The notes: generated from the letters alone by a model not told the origin. Shown: positions 42,557-52,044, counted from the stretch's first letter. The stretch: DNA of 64,000 nucleotides from an uncultured Granulosicoccus sp. (GCA_937924505.1 CALDSR010000003.1:1-64000), one strand, 5' to 3'. Translations and numbers: made by a program.

Positions 42557-43539
42557 CGACAAACGAAACGCCGCTCTGGCATCCCACAGCAACATCAGAA
42601 ATTCTTGAGGCAGGCGCTAGTTTGCGCCGCTGCATTCGTGATTGGATGCAAGCTGAAGATATCCTCGAAGTCGTCACTCCAGTCCTGTCCCGACATGCGG
42701 CGACCGATCCGCAGGTTCACAGTATTGTTGCGAGCGATGGCTCAGCCGCAGCTTGGTACTTGCACACGTCTCCGGAATTTCCGATGAAGCGACTGCTCAG
42801 CGCTTACCGTCGGGATATCTATCAGATAGCGCAGGTGTTTCGTCGCGATGAATCAGGCCGTTACCACAACATCGAATTTAGCTTGCTTGAGTGGTATCGC
42901 ACGGGTTTTGATCATCATGAGTTGCTGCGTGATGTGTCGGCCTTGTTGAAAACGGTATGGCAAGCGTTTGATCGTGTCTGGCATGAACCGGTTTGCCTGT
43001 CTTACGGTGAAGTGGTTCGCGACTATCTTGGTGCGTGGCCGGAATCGTTAGCAGCCAGTGATATCAAACAGTATTTCGAGAAACAGCGGCGCTCTTATCC
43101 CGATGCGATTGGTGATGATCTCGACGCGGCCCTTGATCTGTTGTTCGACGAGTTCGTACTGCCGACATTTGATATCGACCGCATTACCTTTTTAACCGGC
43201 TATCCGGCAAGCCAGGCTGCATTGGCCAAGCTGGGCATTGATGCACACAATCGAAGCGTGGCAGAACGCTTTGAGATTTATGCCGGTGAAGTTGAATTGG
43301 CGAATGCTTTTCATGAGTTGTTGGATGCTGACACGCAAGCTGCACGGTTCAGCAGTGAAAATCAACTTCGGCAACGTACTGACTGCGCTGTGCCAGTCGA
43401 TGAACATCTCATCGCGGCGCTGGAAGCTGGCATGCCGCAGTGTGCCGGTATTGCCTTGGGGCTGGATCGGCTTCTGATGGTGCTCACTGACATTGATGCT
43501 ATAGAAAATGTCATGGCGTTTCCGGCTGAGCGTGCCTGA
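42553..43539 (+). CDS. epmA: EF-P beta-lysylation protein EpmA
   Basis: 328 residues from a TTG at 42553 that overlaps the efp stop (TTGA). A class II lysyl-tRNA-synthetase core without the anticodon-binding domain: [36 protein letters not shown], and [12 protein letters not shown] as motif 3. It attaches beta-lysine to EF-P. EpmB, which makes beta-lysine, is not in this window. Confidence 0.95.
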   Translation: MTTNETPLWHPTATSEILEAGASLRRCIRDWMQAEDILEVVTPVLSRHAATDPQVHSIVASDGSAAAWYLHTSPEFPMKRLLSAYRRDIYQIAQVFRRDESGRYHNIEFSLLEWYRTGFDHHELLRDVSALLKTVWQAFDRVWHEPVCLSYGEVVRDYLGAWPESLAASDIKQYFEKQRRSYPDAIGDDLDAALDLLFDEFVLPTFDIDRITFLTGYPASQAALAKLGIDAHNRSVAERFEIYAGEVELANAFHELLDADTQAARFSSENQLRQRTDCAVPVDEHLIAALEAGMPQCAGIALGLDRLLMVLTDIDAIENVMAFPAERA

Positions 43540-44009
43540 TGGACGTCCTGCGTCTGGCGGAGATCGGGCTTGACCCGCTGGAATCGCTACTGGCGCCCTT
43601 TGGTCTCGAGGTTTGCCGTGTCCCGGATGATGAAGCGATACCGGGCAGTCATTGGGGCGAAGAAGAGGCGGGTTTGATCAAACATCGTATTTATGTTCGG
43701 CGCGACACCCCGGTGCACTCGGCCTTGCACGAAGCTTGTCACTGGTTACTGATGTCTGAACAGCGTCGTCAACATTTACATACCGATGCCAAGGGAACTG
43801 CTGCCGAGGAAAACGCAGTCTGCTATCTGCAAATTGTGCTCAGTGACCGCATACCAGGTATGGGGCGTGAGCGCATGTTCAGTGACATGGATCGTTGGGG
43901 CTATTCGTTCCGCCTTGGCAGTGCCAGGGCGTGGTTCAACGAAGATGCCGAAGATGCCATCAGGTTTTTGCAGGCGCGGGAAGACTTCCAAGAAATTGTC
44001 CCATCCTGA
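43539..44009 (+). CDS. Small HExxH zinc-hydrolase-like protein coupled to epmA
   Basis: 156 residues. The motif SALHEACHWLLM (His64, Glu65, His68) is a zinc metallopeptidase HExxH, and Glu90/Glu91 in AAEENAVCYLQ are placed to give a third ligand, as in ImmA/IrrE and related gluzincin-like folds. No signal peptide, so cytosolic. Its ATG overlaps the epmA stop by one base (TGATG), so it is translationally coupled to efp-epmA. Its 3' end overlaps convergent psd by 50 bases. Substrate unknown. Confidence 0.75.
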   Translation: MDVLRLAEIGLDPLESLLAPFGLEVCRVPDDEAIPGSHWGEEEAGLIKHRIYVRRDTPVHSALHEACHWLLMSEQRRQHLHTDAKGTAAEENAVCYLQIVLSDRIPGMGRERMFSDMDRWGYSFRLGSARAWFNEDAEDAIRFLQAREDFQEIVPS

Positions 44010-44826
44010 CCGCATCCCCTGCTTGCATGTCGACTCGCCAGGCCACTGGATTTTCCATCAGTACAATGATGGTTGAACCCATATTGAAGCGTCCCATTTC
44101 GTCACCTTTGGCAAGGTTCACTGCTTGCTCACCGGGATAGTTGATCGTATTCATCGAGCGTTGTTGTGGTGGGGTAACCAACCCGTGCCAGACAGTTTCT
44201 ATCGCAGCAACATTGATTGCACCGACGAGTACCAGGGCCATCAAGCCGGCATCGGTTTCGAATTGTGCGATGACTCGTTCATTGCGAGCGAACAGATTGG
44301 GTAGGGCGCGTACCGTGTGCGGACCAACACTGAATAGACGCCCGGGTATATGTGTTTGCGATAACAAGGTGCCTGCAACCGGCATGTGCAAACGGTGATA
44401 GTCACGCGGTGATAGATAGATCGTCGTGAAACCGCCGTTGGCGAGTCGTTGTGCGGCGTTCTGATCGCCACCGATTAAAACCTCAAGCGAGTAATCGCGA
44501 CCCTTGGCCTGGTAGATTCGTCCTTCTGTGATTTTTCCGATTGCTGATATGCGGCCATCAGCCGGCGAGCAAATGGAATGAGCTTCTCGGTCGATCGGCC
44601 TTGCCTCGGGTTTCAAGGCCCGCGTGAAAAAGCGGTTGAATGATGAATAGCTGCCGAGTTCTTCCTCGACAGCATCTTTCATATCGACATCAAATTTACG
44701 GACAAACCAACGTATGGCAGCCGGCGTTGCGCGCGACTCCCGACGAGTCGCCCACAGCACGAGTCGTGAAAGGAAATGATGCGGAAGCGGATAGAGGCTG
44801 TATGTTTTTATCCAATCCCACATCAA
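43960..44826 (-). CDS. psd: Phosphatidylserine decarboxylase proenzyme
   Basis: 288 residues. Makes phosphatidylethanolamine from phosphatidylserine. Motifs: SYSSFNRFFTRALK, CSPADGRIS, YLSPRDYHRLHMP, and the self-cleavage site MGST (usually LGST) with Ser251 as the future pyruvoyl group. Start overlaps the upstream PCuAC stop by 4 bases. Confidence 0.96.
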   Translation of the reverse strand: MMWDWIKTYSLYPLPHHFLSRLVLWATRRESRATPAAIRWFVRKFDVDMKDAVEEELGSYSSFNRFFTRALKPEARPIDREAHSICSPADGRISAIGKITEGRIYQAKGRDYSLEVLIGGDQNAAQRLANGGFTTIYLSPRDYHRLHMPVAGTLLSQTHIPGRLFSVGPHTVRALPNLFARNERVIAQFETDAGLMALVLVGAINVAAIETVWHGLVTPPQQRSMNTINYPGEQAVNLAKGDEMGRFNMGSTIIVLMENPVAWRVDMQAGDAVRMGQFLGSLPAPAKT

Positions 44827-45302
44827 TGGACTTCTTCCCCGCCACTTGTGTTGTGATCGCCGACCTGTTCAAGCTCGGTGGTCTTTTGTGGTTGGCCGAC
44901 CGGTACATCCAGATACATGACGCCTGCGCTGGTTGTAATTATCAAGGGGACGGTATCGCCCTCTACAAGCTGCTTTTCAAGTCCCATAAGCATAAAGTGA
45001 TAGCCGCCGTGCTTGAAGGCAACGGAGCCACCAGCCGGAACCTGAACGCGGTCTTGCTTTTGCATTGACGCGACATCGTCGACAATCGTACTCAGATGGA
45101 TTTCAACCATGTTGATTGCCGGGCTTGTCGCCGCTGTTATTTCGATAGCGTCGCTGCCGGTATTGCGAAAGGTCATGAAGGCTGCGGCTACTTTGGCCCC
45201 CGGTGGTGTTGGCGCGATAAACGCGTTCTGCACTACGGGAAGTTCGGCCTGGGCTAGCAGCGGCATCAAGGCAACCAGTGCCAACAGGGTGTTTTTGATC
45301 AT
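44823..45302 (-). CDS. Periplasmic copper chaperone PCu(A)C
   Basis: 159 residues. Signal peptide (LLALVALMPLLAQAE). Copper ligands follow the H/M pattern of the family: NMVEIHLSTIV, SMQKQDRV, and HGGYHFMLMGL. It delivers Cu(I) to the CuA site of cytochrome c oxidase, working with the SCO protein encoded just upstream. Coupled to psd by overlap. Confidence 0.9.
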   Translation of the reverse strand: MIKNTLLALVALMPLLAQAELPVVQNAFIAPTPPGAKVAAAFMTFRNTGSDAIEITAATSPAINMVEIHLSTIVDDVASMQKQDRVQVPAGGSVAFKHGGYHFMLMGLEKQLVEGDTVPLIITTSAGVMYLDVPVGQPQKTTELEQVGDHNTSGGEEVH

Positions 45303-45347
45303 GCTTTTTTGCCTTGGTTGAATGCGTAATTGTTTTCAATGCTCGAA

Positions 45348-46094
45348 TCAGTTGAAAGCACTCATCAAGGTATTGTAGTCCTCAACGATGGTGGCCGCTT
45401 CGTGTGGTGGTGCGAATTTGGCTCGAACTCGCAGATCAGGATCCACCAGCAACATGGATGCCGTGTGATCAACCAGGTAGTTTGCGGGATCCTCTTTGTT
45501 AGCGGTAAACGCGGCAACGACGCCGAGGGCGCGAGTGAGCTCATGGGTGGCGTTGAGATCACCGCTGATGCCAACAAATTCTTCACTGAAAAAACTAACG
45601 TAGTTTTTCATTATCTCAGGGGTGTCGCGAACCGGATCCACTGTCATGAACACCACCTGCATTGGTGGTAAAGAGTCAGCTTCAAGTTTTGCGACTACCT
45701 CTTTCATCACGCTCAATGTGATCGGGCAAACGTCCGGGCAGTGGGTGTAGCCGAAGAACATCAGGCTCCATTGATCAGCCAGTGCCGCTTCAGTGATCTC
45801 TTCGCCATTGACATCAAGCAGACTGAAGGCAGGCACGGATTTGAAATCGCTCGGCAATACCTGCGTGGATTTCAGCTTGGCTTGAACGCCTTGCAACCGG
45901 GTTGTTTCCTCGGACTGCGCCTGATTGATTGTTGCGTCTTTTGTCTGCGCCGCGGAATCTTCGATGCGAACCCGGCCATTGGAAAGCCCGGTCTTTGAGG
46001 CCACATAGATTCCGGCAAACAGGCCCGCGATAGCGATGGCAATCACTGGCAAAAAGCGAAACCAGCGTGTTGATTTTGACGATTCCATTGGCAT
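45348..46094 (-). CDS. SCO1/SenC-family copper thiol chaperone
   Basis: 248 residues. A single N-terminal membrane anchor (LPVIAIAIAGLFAGIYVA) and a thioredoxin fold with FGYTHCPDVCPITLS, the CxxxC copper site; the conserved His lies in YLVDHTASMLLVDP. Reduces or metallates the CuA centre of cytochrome oxidase. Forms an operon with PCuAC and psd. Divergent from prmB by 6 bases between start codons, so the promoters must overlap the coding ends. Confidence 0.92.
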   Translation of the reverse strand: MPMESSKSTRWFRFLPVIAIAIAGLFAGIYVASKTGLSNGRVRIEDSAAQTKDATINQAQSEETTRLQGVQAKLKSTQVLPSDFKSVPAFSLLDVNGEEITEAALADQWSLMFFGYTHCPDVCPITLSVMKEVVAKLEADSLPPMQVVFMTVDPVRDTPEIMKNYVSFFSEEFVGISGDLNATHELTRALGVVAAFTANKEDPANYLVDHTASMLLVDPDLRVRAKFAPPHEAATIVEDYNTLMSAFN

Positions 46095-46100
46095 ACATCG

Positions 46101-47051
46101 ATGTTGTTAAGTCTTCCATTATACTCGTCATATCTCCATCTCGATCAATGGGCCCCGCCGCAAGTGCTGATACTGCCTGACGACAATGCCAGCCTTGAGC
46201 AAGCCATCCTGACCGCAGCCAGTGCGCTTTCAAGCGGGGAGGTTTTTTTCGGACATGGCGCCGCTACGGCCATAGACGAGGCCAGCTGGTTGATTCTGTC
46301 TGCTATTGGTCTTTCACCCGCCCTGGCCCCTGATTATTCCCGTCGTTTGTCGACAGATGAGGTCAATGCTTGTAACGAGATACTGAGCAAACGCATCGAA
46401 CAACGCATACCGACAGCCTACCTGACCGGATCGGCCTGGTTTGCCGGGCATCGGTTCAAAAGTGATCATCGCGCGCTGGTACCACGCTCTCCGTTGGCAG
46501 AATTTATCGTGTCTGATTTTTACGGCGTACTTGAAAACAATCTGACTCCGCGCATTCTTGATCTTTGTACCGGTAGCGCGTGTATCGCCATTGCTTGTGC
46601 CTATGAACTTTCCAAAGCCGTTGTTGTGGGTAGTGATCTGTCAGCCGACGCCTTGGCTTTGGCAAAAGAAAATGTCGCGATGCACGCCATGGAATCGCAA
46701 GTCAGTCTGATAGAGGGAAATCTCTTTGAAACCGTCAGAGGGAAATTTGATCTCATTATCTCTAACCCACCGTATGTAGATGCGAGTGATCTCGCCTCCA
46801 TGCCGGCTGAATTTCACCATGAACCGGCACTTGGATTGGCGTCGGGCGAGGATGGTCTTGATCTTGTCCGTCAAATGCTTGCGCAGGCAAGCGATTATCT
46901 GACTGACAACGGGGTATTGGTTGTTGAGGTTGGCAATAGTGCGCCTGCACTGGAAGCGGCATTTCCACAATTACCGTTTCATTGGCTGGAATTTGAACGC
47001 GGTGGCGATGGTGTATTTCTTTTGTATCGTGAGGAGCTGGATCGAACGTGA
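46101..47051 (+). CDS. prmB: Ribosomal protein L3 glutamine methyltransferase
   Basis: 316 residues. Class I SAM methyltransferase with ILDLCTGSACIAIA (SAM motif) and ISNPPYVDASDLASMP (the NPPY catalytic motif of N5-glutamine methyltransferases). The EFHHEPALGLASGEDGLD stretch is characteristic of PrmB rather than PrmC. The ATG at 46101 is the first in frame; a shorter start is possible given the tiny gap to the SCO gene. Confidence 0.92.
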   Translation: MLLSLPLYSSYLHLDQWAPPQVLILPDDNASLEQAILTAASALSSGEVFFGHGAATAIDEASWLILSAIGLSPALAPDYSRRLSTDEVNACNEILSKRIEQRIPTAYLTGSAWFAGHRFKSDHRALVPRSPLAEFIVSDFYGVLENNLTPRILDLCTGSACIAIACAYELSKAVVVGSDLSADALALAKENVAMHAMESQVSLIEGNLFETVRGKFDLIISNPPYVDASDLASMPAEFHHEPALGLASGEDGLDLVRQMLAQASDYLTDNGVLVVEVGNSAPALEAAFPQLPFHWLEFERGGDGVFLLYREELDRT

Positions 47052-47088
47052 CTCGCTCCGAAAACGATAGTGCGGAAATTTAAAATGC

Positions 47089-47111
47089 GGCTGGCCTTTG
47101 TGGCCAGCCGA
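47089..47111 (-). terminator. Intrinsic terminator for the 47158-47655 gene
   Basis: A perfect 9-base stem, CGGCTGGCC / GGCCAGCCG, with a 5-base loop. On the minus strand it is followed by CATTTTAAATTT, a T-rich tail, so it best terminates the minus-strand gene ending at 47158. On the plus strand the tail is A/G-rich, so termination of prmB would be weaker. Confidence 0.6.
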
Positions 47112-47157
47112 AAGGGGGTAAAAAAGTGTTCCTCATGAACACTGGGTTGTTTGAGCG

Positions 47158-47655
47158 TTAGCTCAAATTCAGTTTCAGCTGAAAGAAAACAACAGCGTTA
47201 TTACGTTGATCGCCAATATCGACCTGGGGCGAACCGCTGATATTAAGCACAGCTTTTTTGGTAATGCCAAGTTCCATCGCTGGTAAAGGCACGAGTTTGG
47301 TTTCCGGTTCGGAATCCCGTCTGAACTGTTTGTGTAGAATTGTCGCTCCAAGCATGAAACGCACGCGACCCGCAAACATCGGTTGAGTGGCGTAATTCAG
47401 ACCGCCATAGGCTGCCTGATAACCGAAACTGTCAGATAGCGTGCCGACGTGAAAACCGACCTTGCTCGATGGGGAGTACTCCCATCCGATGCCTGGCGTG
47501 AACGTGTTGCGCTCGTCGGCATTCTTGAAATGCAGCGCGATGGTGTTCAGAACCAGGTAACCGTCTTCAGCCTGTGCTGAGGGTGCGATTCCCACGCTCA
47601 GTGCGACTGCCGCAGGCAGTAGCAGCGCTTTGGCCAAAGTGTGTGGCCGCGTCAT
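47158..47655 (-). CDS. Putative small outer-membrane beta-barrel protein
   Basis: 165 residues. Signal peptide ends APSAQAED. The mature part alternates polar and hydrophobic residues in short strands with Gly and aromatic residues (TPGIGWEYSPSSKVGFHVG, AAYGGLNYATQP, VFFQLKLNLS at the C-terminus), the look of an 8-stranded barrel such as PagP-like or OmpW-size proteins. I do not recognise the family. Terminator downstream; single gene. Confidence 0.6.
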   Translation of the reverse strand: MTRPHTLAKALLLPAAVALSVGIAPSAQAEDGYLVLNTIALHFKNADERNTFTPGIGWEYSPSSKVGFHVGTLSDSFGYQAAYGGLNYATQPMFAGRVRFMLGATILHKQFRRDSEPETKLVPLPAMELGITKKAVLNISGSPQVDIGDQRNNAVVFFQLKLNLS

Positions 47656-48311
47656 GCCAGTCTCCGAAATGATCTATGTCAAGAATTCGTCGTCGACTGT
47701 ACTGAGACTGCATGTGGACTGCAAACGGTGCCAGAGAAGAGTGAATATCGTTTAATTTCAATTAGTTACATTGAATTTTTTGTTCGCCGACGAATTGGCG
47801 ACCATCGTTATGTTGATGTAAGTGATTGATTTTCAGAGGAATATTGTGGAATTTCCTGGTTTCCATCTTGAGTGAGCGAAGCATGAAGTGCCGCGTCTTT
47901 TAACGCCGATTTGTCGTGTGGATGTGAATCGTGTCAGCCTGAGATGAGGGATAAGCATTGTAAATGCGCTGGTATTGTCACGGCCAGGCCAATGGCGGCC
48001 GGGAAGATAAATGCCCGTGTCCGACTGTGTAAAAAACCGCCTGCCGATTCAATTCAAACTGCAGGGGGGCATTCGACACCTGGTGGTCGATCTCCCGTCA
48101 ACGTATGGCCGTGACCATCGATGTTGGCCGGCGAGTGGCATGATTGAATCAGCGCGTTCGTGCCGACATTGCGCTGGGCTCCGTTCCAGTGTCATTCACG
48201 GAAACGTCTGTAATTCGTGATATCTCCGTGAGAACTTCACGATACATCGCCATTCCCAGATTATCGTTGTATCCAACTTCTCAATCCCATAAAACAGGAA
48301 AGAAATACATC
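47656..48311. other. Long intergenic region upstream of the spondin protein
   Basis: About 650 bases between divergent genes. Short frames occur, but none has family-like sequence. It contains a GC-rich inverted repeat near 47980-48001 (CGGCC / GGCCG) and TCGTGA / TCACGA arms near 48216-48243, close to the spondin start. Likely a regulatory leader. I see no RNA gene I can name. Confidence 0.4.
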
Positions 48312-49298
48312 GTGAACCGACAGAAAATCATAGCGGCAACGCTGGCTACCGGAATGAGCATTGCGCTATCGTCTACAGCGAGCGCGGCGACATACGAGGT
48401 CAGAGTGATCAATTTGACCAGTGGCATACACTTCACACCCCTGATCGCAGCGACGCATGCACCCTCGGCCCGGATATTTTCAGCGGGCAGTGCAGCATCA
48501 CCGGAGCTGCAAGCAATCGCGGAAGGCGGCGACATTGGACCCATGGCCGCATTGCTGGAAAGCATCGGTGCAACCGTTGCCAGCAGTGAGGGTTTGCTTG
48601 CGCCTGGCGGTACCGCAACGATTGTGATCAACGACGGCACCGGTTCTGTGTTGTCACTCGCCAGCATGCTTCTGCCCACCAATGACGGCTTCGTCGGTCT
48701 CAATTCTGTCAGCTTGCCGGGCACAGGAGAATCCGTAACGTACGATGCGATCGGCTACGATGCTGGCACCGAAGCTAACGATGAACTTGTGGGTAGTGGA
48801 GCACCGGGCGAAGCCGGCTTTCCTGCGCCACCTCCGGTTGTTGCCACCGGCACGGGAACGGGCGGCACGGGAGTACCAGGCCGTGCAGAGGGCTTCGTGC
48901 ATGTTCATCGTAACGTCGTCGGGGATGACAACGCCGAAGGCGGTTCAAGCGATATTAACGAATATGTGCATCGTTGGCTGAACCCTGTCGCTCGCATCAC
49001 CATCACAGCGATGGGTGATGACGGCAGTAGCGTGAGTGCTGTCACCGGCATCAGCGCCATCGCGTACTCCAGTTCCGCACTCGAAGTGTTCTGGGATGCC
49101 GCAACCTCATCGAGCTCATTCGTTACAGGCTATGAAATTCGCCGCAACGGCATTGTCGTGGATACCCGTGATGGCATCAGCTTTTTCGACGAAGGTCTGG
49201 AAGCAGGTGCTGAATTTACCTACGAGGTTAGAGCGATGGACGCAGAAGGCAATTTTGGTGAGCCAGCGAGTGTTACTTTGCGGACTAACGCAGAGTAG
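48312..49298 (+). CDS. Secreted spondin-domain protein with C-terminal fibronectin III domain
   Basis: 328 residues from GTG 48312, with AGGAAAG upstream and a signal peptide ending ALSSTASAA. The spondin_N-like domain covers about residues 25-240: YEVRVINLTSGIHFTPLIAA, conserved acidic/His segment EGFVHVHRNVVGD, ending NPVARITITA. The last 85 residues are a fibronectin III domain (FVTGYEIRRNGIVVDT, FTYEVRAMDAEGNFGEPAS) like those of the xylanase. Bacterial spondin proteins are secreted or surface proteins of unknown role. Confidence 0.82.
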   Translation: MNRQKIIAATLATGMSIALSSTASAATYEVRVINLTSGIHFTPLIAATHAPSARIFSAGSAASPELQAIAEGGDIGPMAALLESIGATVASSEGLLAPGGTATIVINDGTGSVLSLASMLLPTNDGFVGLNSVSLPGTGESVTYDAIGYDAGTEANDELVGSGAPGEAGFPAPPPVVATGTGTGGTGVPGRAEGFVHVHRNVVGDDNAEGGSSDINEYVHRWLNPVARITITAMGDDGSSVSAVTGISAIAYSSSALEVFWDAATSSSSFVTGYEIRRNGIVVDTRDGISFFDEGLEAGAEFTYEVRAMDAEGNFGEPASVTLRTNAE

Positions 49299-49330
49299 CA
49301 ATTTGTGGCGAGGCCAGGGAGGGCCTCAGT

Positions 49331-49972
49331 TCAAGTCGATGAAGCTTGAAGGTTTTCGGATTGCAGATCATCGATAATCAACTTGAACATTTGATCCGCG
49401 AATTGATCCCATTCCCTGCTACTACGATTACTTTCATTATCAGGCATGGTAAAGCGGATTTTTAAAAAGGTGCCTTCATGTTCGGTCTGGTACACAAGCG
49501 TATATGACGCGAGATTTTCTTGTAGATAGGTAGCCTGTACTCGCGCAACTGTTCTGATGCCTTGCGATTTGGTTGCCGCATCCACTACATTGAAATTGAC
49601 GTAGTACCCTTGCTTGACGGCTTCGCCCAAAGCCTGCATTGTCGCCCGAGTAGAGCCGAGTACCAGTTGATTGTGCTCCAGAGTTTTGTTTTCCTCATCA
49701 ACCGGATAGACAAAAACGCTGGCGATGCGGCGTTTGCGCTTATTGCTATACCGTAGCTGGTAGCCGTCGCCAGCTTCGTCGAAGTAGCGATAATTCACAT
49801 AGTCAAAAGATTCAATCGATTCCGGCAGTGTTTGAATCAGTGAGGGCTCTGCTTGGGTTTCCGTTTTAGGTGTGTCGCCAGAAATATCGAGCGCTGGATT
49901 TGTCGACGCGCACGCGGACAGCAAATAGAGCGCCAGCACTACCAGAGAATGTCGCAAAGCAGCCATGACCAA
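49331..49972 (-). CDS. Lipoprotein of unknown function
   Basis: 213 residues. Signal peptide with lipobox LLSAC near residue 21. The mature part has no motif I recognise; it contains strands such as YRYFDEAGDGYQLRYSNKR and ATYLQENLASYTLVYQTEHEG. Probably anchored to the outer membrane. Single gene, convergent with the spondin gene. Confidence 0.65.
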   Translation of the reverse strand: MVMAALRHSLVVLALYLLSACASTNPALDISGDTPKTETQAEPSLIQTLPESIESFDYVNYRYFDEAGDGYQLRYSNKRKRRIASVFVYPVDEENKTLEHNQLVLGSTRATMQALGEAVKQGYYVNFNVVDAATKSQGIRTVARVQATYLQENLASYTLVYQTEHEGTFLKIRFTMPDNESNRSSREWDQFADQMFKLIIDDLQSENLQASST

Positions 49973-50160
49973 GCTCGAAAAAAGTGAAACCGTGGTCGGC
50001 TTGCAGCAAGTATCACTCCAGAGTTGTCGGTTTACAGGCTATTGAGTTGTATGAGTGACTGTTCAGCGGCCGATCGGGTACTGCTGGGCCATATTTTTTG
50101 CGCCCTCGGCGGAATTTGTGACACACACTTGGCCTCTTGTCTTAATGCAAGGCACGGTTG

Positions 50161-50409
50161 TCACGTCAGGCTGGTGCCCGAGGCCTTTGTCAGCGAAAAG
50201 CGTTCGACGTCCTTGCCCTCGTGTGTCGCCGGCGCCTGCCACAGCGTCAGTGGCCGCACCCAGATGCCACGTTCGGCGTAGAGGGCCTGATAGACCACCA
50301 GCCATTCCTCGGTCTCTGAATGACGGGCCATGCCAAGTACCTGATACTCGCGGCCTTTGTAATGTTTGTAGCGTCCGGGGGCCGGCGCGTTTTCTGGCGT
50401 CTTGTTCAT
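50161..50409 (-). CDS. DUF1653 family protein
   Basis: 82 residues. The DUF1653 signature is complete: GRYKHYKGREYQVLGMARHSETEEWLVVYQALY, then WVRPLTLW. These small SH3-like proteins are common in bacteria with no assigned function. Divergent from the transglycosylase, 33 bases between starts. Confidence 0.9.
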   Translation of the reverse strand: MNKTPENAPAPGRYKHYKGREYQVLGMARHSETEEWLVVYQALYAERGIWVRPLTLWQAPATHEGKDVERFSLTKASGTSLT

Positions 50410-50442
50410 GATGCGTCAAGTTTATCTGACTACACTCGCGTT

Positions 50443-51066
50443 ATGCTTTTACGAACTCGTTCCGTTCTTCTGCTAGTGGTGATGTTGGTGCTCACCCAAG
50501 CGTGCGCCACCGCGCCACCGCGCAATCCGGAAAACATCTGCTCGATCTTCAAGGAAAAACGCGGCTGGCATAAAACGGCAGTCTCTGCGGAAAAAAAGTG
50601 GGGCAGCTCGATGCATATTCCGATGGCCTTCATGTACCAGGAATCTGCGTTCCAGAGAAAGGCCAGACCGCCGCGGCGCAAGTTACTGGGATTCATTCCA
50701 TGGCGTCGTTTGAGTTCCGCCTACGGCTACGCACAGGCGATCAATGGCACCTGGCGTTCCTACATCGACGCCACTGGCGAGCATTGGCGCGAACGACATG
50801 ACTTTGCTGACGCAACTGACTTTATACACTGGTACATGCTCCGAGCGGCTAAAGTGAACGGTATCTCTCGAGGAGACGCGGAAAAGTTGTATCTTAACTA
50901 TCACGAAGGGCCGGCAGGTTATGCGCGTGGTACCCACAAAAAGAAACCGTGGCTGATTCGTGCGGCGACAAATGTACAGTCAAGGGCCGATCGCTACGCT
51001 GCGCAATACGCAAGCTGCGAAGCATCTCTGAAGCCTGGTTTTTTCAGGCGACTCATGGGGTGGTAG
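50443..51066 (+). CDS. Lytic transglycosylase-like SLT lipoprotein
   Basis: 207 residues from ATG 50443, which starts a lipoprotein signal (VLLLVVMLVLTQAC, Cys21). The SLT domain has MYQESAF with probable catalytic Glu67, SSAYGYAQAINGTW, and LNYHEGPAGYARG. It would cleave peptidoglycan glycan strands at the outer-membrane side. The frame opens at 50320 but that covers the divergent DUF1653 gene. Confidence 0.87.
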   Translation: MLLRTRSVLLLVVMLVLTQACATAPPRNPENICSIFKEKRGWHKTAVSAEKKWGSSMHIPMAFMYQESAFQRKARPPRRKLLGFIPWRRLSSAYGYAQAINGTWRSYIDATGEHWRERHDFADATDFIHWYMLRAAKVNGISRGDAEKLYLNYHEGPAGYARGTHKKKPWLIRAATNVQSRADRYAAQYASCEASLKPGFFRRLMGW

Positions 51067-51094
51067 TCCTGTAGGCTCACTACGCGGGTGCAGT

Positions 51095-51628
51095 TCAAAG
51101 CATATCGTCAAACGCGAACAACTGACCTTCACCGCGCTCGTGTGCCAACAGCCACTGTTTGGTTGGCAGGCCACCGCCGAATCCCGTCAGGTTTCCGCTT
51201 GCGCCAATAACGCGGTGACAAGGAATGATGATCGATAGGGGATTTGCACCGTTTGCTGCGCCAACAGCGCGGCTGGCTTTGGGTTTACCAAGGCTCTTTG
51301 CAATTTCGCCATAGCTGCAAGTTTTGGCGTATTTGATCGTGGTAAGTTTCTGCCATACGGCACGCTGAAAGCTCGTGCCCTCCGGTGCCAGATCAAGATC
51401 AAACGTCTGTCGCTTGCCAGCAAAGTATTCATCAAGTTGTGTGACCACCGCGTCAAATTCGGACGAGGGCAAATCATCTCCGCCGGGTAGGTAGTTGACA
51501 TGTTGCCAGTTGTCGTCAGCCTTTCTGCTTCGGCAGCCTTCGGGAAAGATAATATGTTTGAGACCTTCGTTGTTCAACGCAATCAGCAGGCGGCCAACGG
51601 GGGATTCATAGTGGATATAACGAAGCAT
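51095..51628 (-). CDS. Methylated-DNA-[protein]-cysteine S-methyltransferase
   Basis: 177 residues from ATG 51628 (family start MLRYIHYESPVGRLL; the frame runs to 51697). Suicide repair of O6-alkylguanine by the cysteine in IIIPCHRVIGASG. Preceded by the winged-helix SFQRAVWQKLTTIKYAKTCSYGEIA. Ogt-type, without an Ada N-terminal domain. Confidence 0.93.
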   Translation of the reverse strand: MLRYIHYESPVGRLLIALNNEGLKHIIFPEGCRSRKADDNWQHVNYLPGGDDLPSSEFDAVVTQLDEYFAGKRQTFDLDLAPEGTSFQRAVWQKLTTIKYAKTCSYGEIAKSLGKPKASRAVGAANGANPLSIIIPCHRVIGASGNLTGFGGGLPTKQWLLAHERGEGQLFAFDDML

Positions 51629-51714
51629 TCGGCTGAATTGGTAGCGAAAGTGAGGCGAGGTGTGCACAGTCCCGCCGCTCATTATATGATGAGCCATCGC
51701 GACGGGGGTTGATC

Positions 51715-52026
51715 ATGGGTATTGGGACTTTTCTAGGTAAATTGTTTGGCAGTTCGGGGGGCGGTGACGGCGCTAGTCAAGGAGTAGCTTCAGATCCGAT
51801 TGAACACGAGGGATTCGTCATCGTTGCAAACCCGATCAAGGAAGGTGGTCAGTACAAGACGGCGGGAACGATCAGTAAACGTGTGGGTGAGGAAGAAATG
51901 TCGACCCAGTTCATTCGCGCAGACAATCACGCTGATCAGCAATCAGCGATAGATCACTCCGTACAAAAAGCCAAACAGATCATTCGCGAGCAGGGTGATC
52001 ATATGTTCGATCGCGCGAATGTTTGA
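51715..52026 (+). CDS. HlyU family protein
   Basis: 103 residues from ATG 51715, preceded by a GGGGG-rich ribosome-binding site. Pattern IGTFLGKLFG, HEGFVIVANPIKEGGQYKTAG, HSVQKAKQIIREQGD matches the HlyU family, small regulators named from Vibrio. No classical helix-turn-helix is visible. It lies 18 bases before the protease gene, so a direct link in transcription is likely. Confidence 0.85.
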   Translation: MGIGTFLGKLFGSSGGGDGASQGVASDPIEHEGFVIVANPIKEGGQYKTAGTISKRVGEEEMSTQFIRADNHADQQSAIDHSVQKAKQIIREQGDHMFDRANV

Positions 52027-52044
52027 GCTGACAGGGTCACGTCG

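Noticed and set aside
47911..48114. Short plus-strand frame starting SCGCESCQPEMRDKHCKC, metallothionein-like in cysteine spacing
   Set aside because: The rest of the frame lacks cysteines, has no ribosome-binding site, and starts at a TTG; the composition is what a random frame can give.
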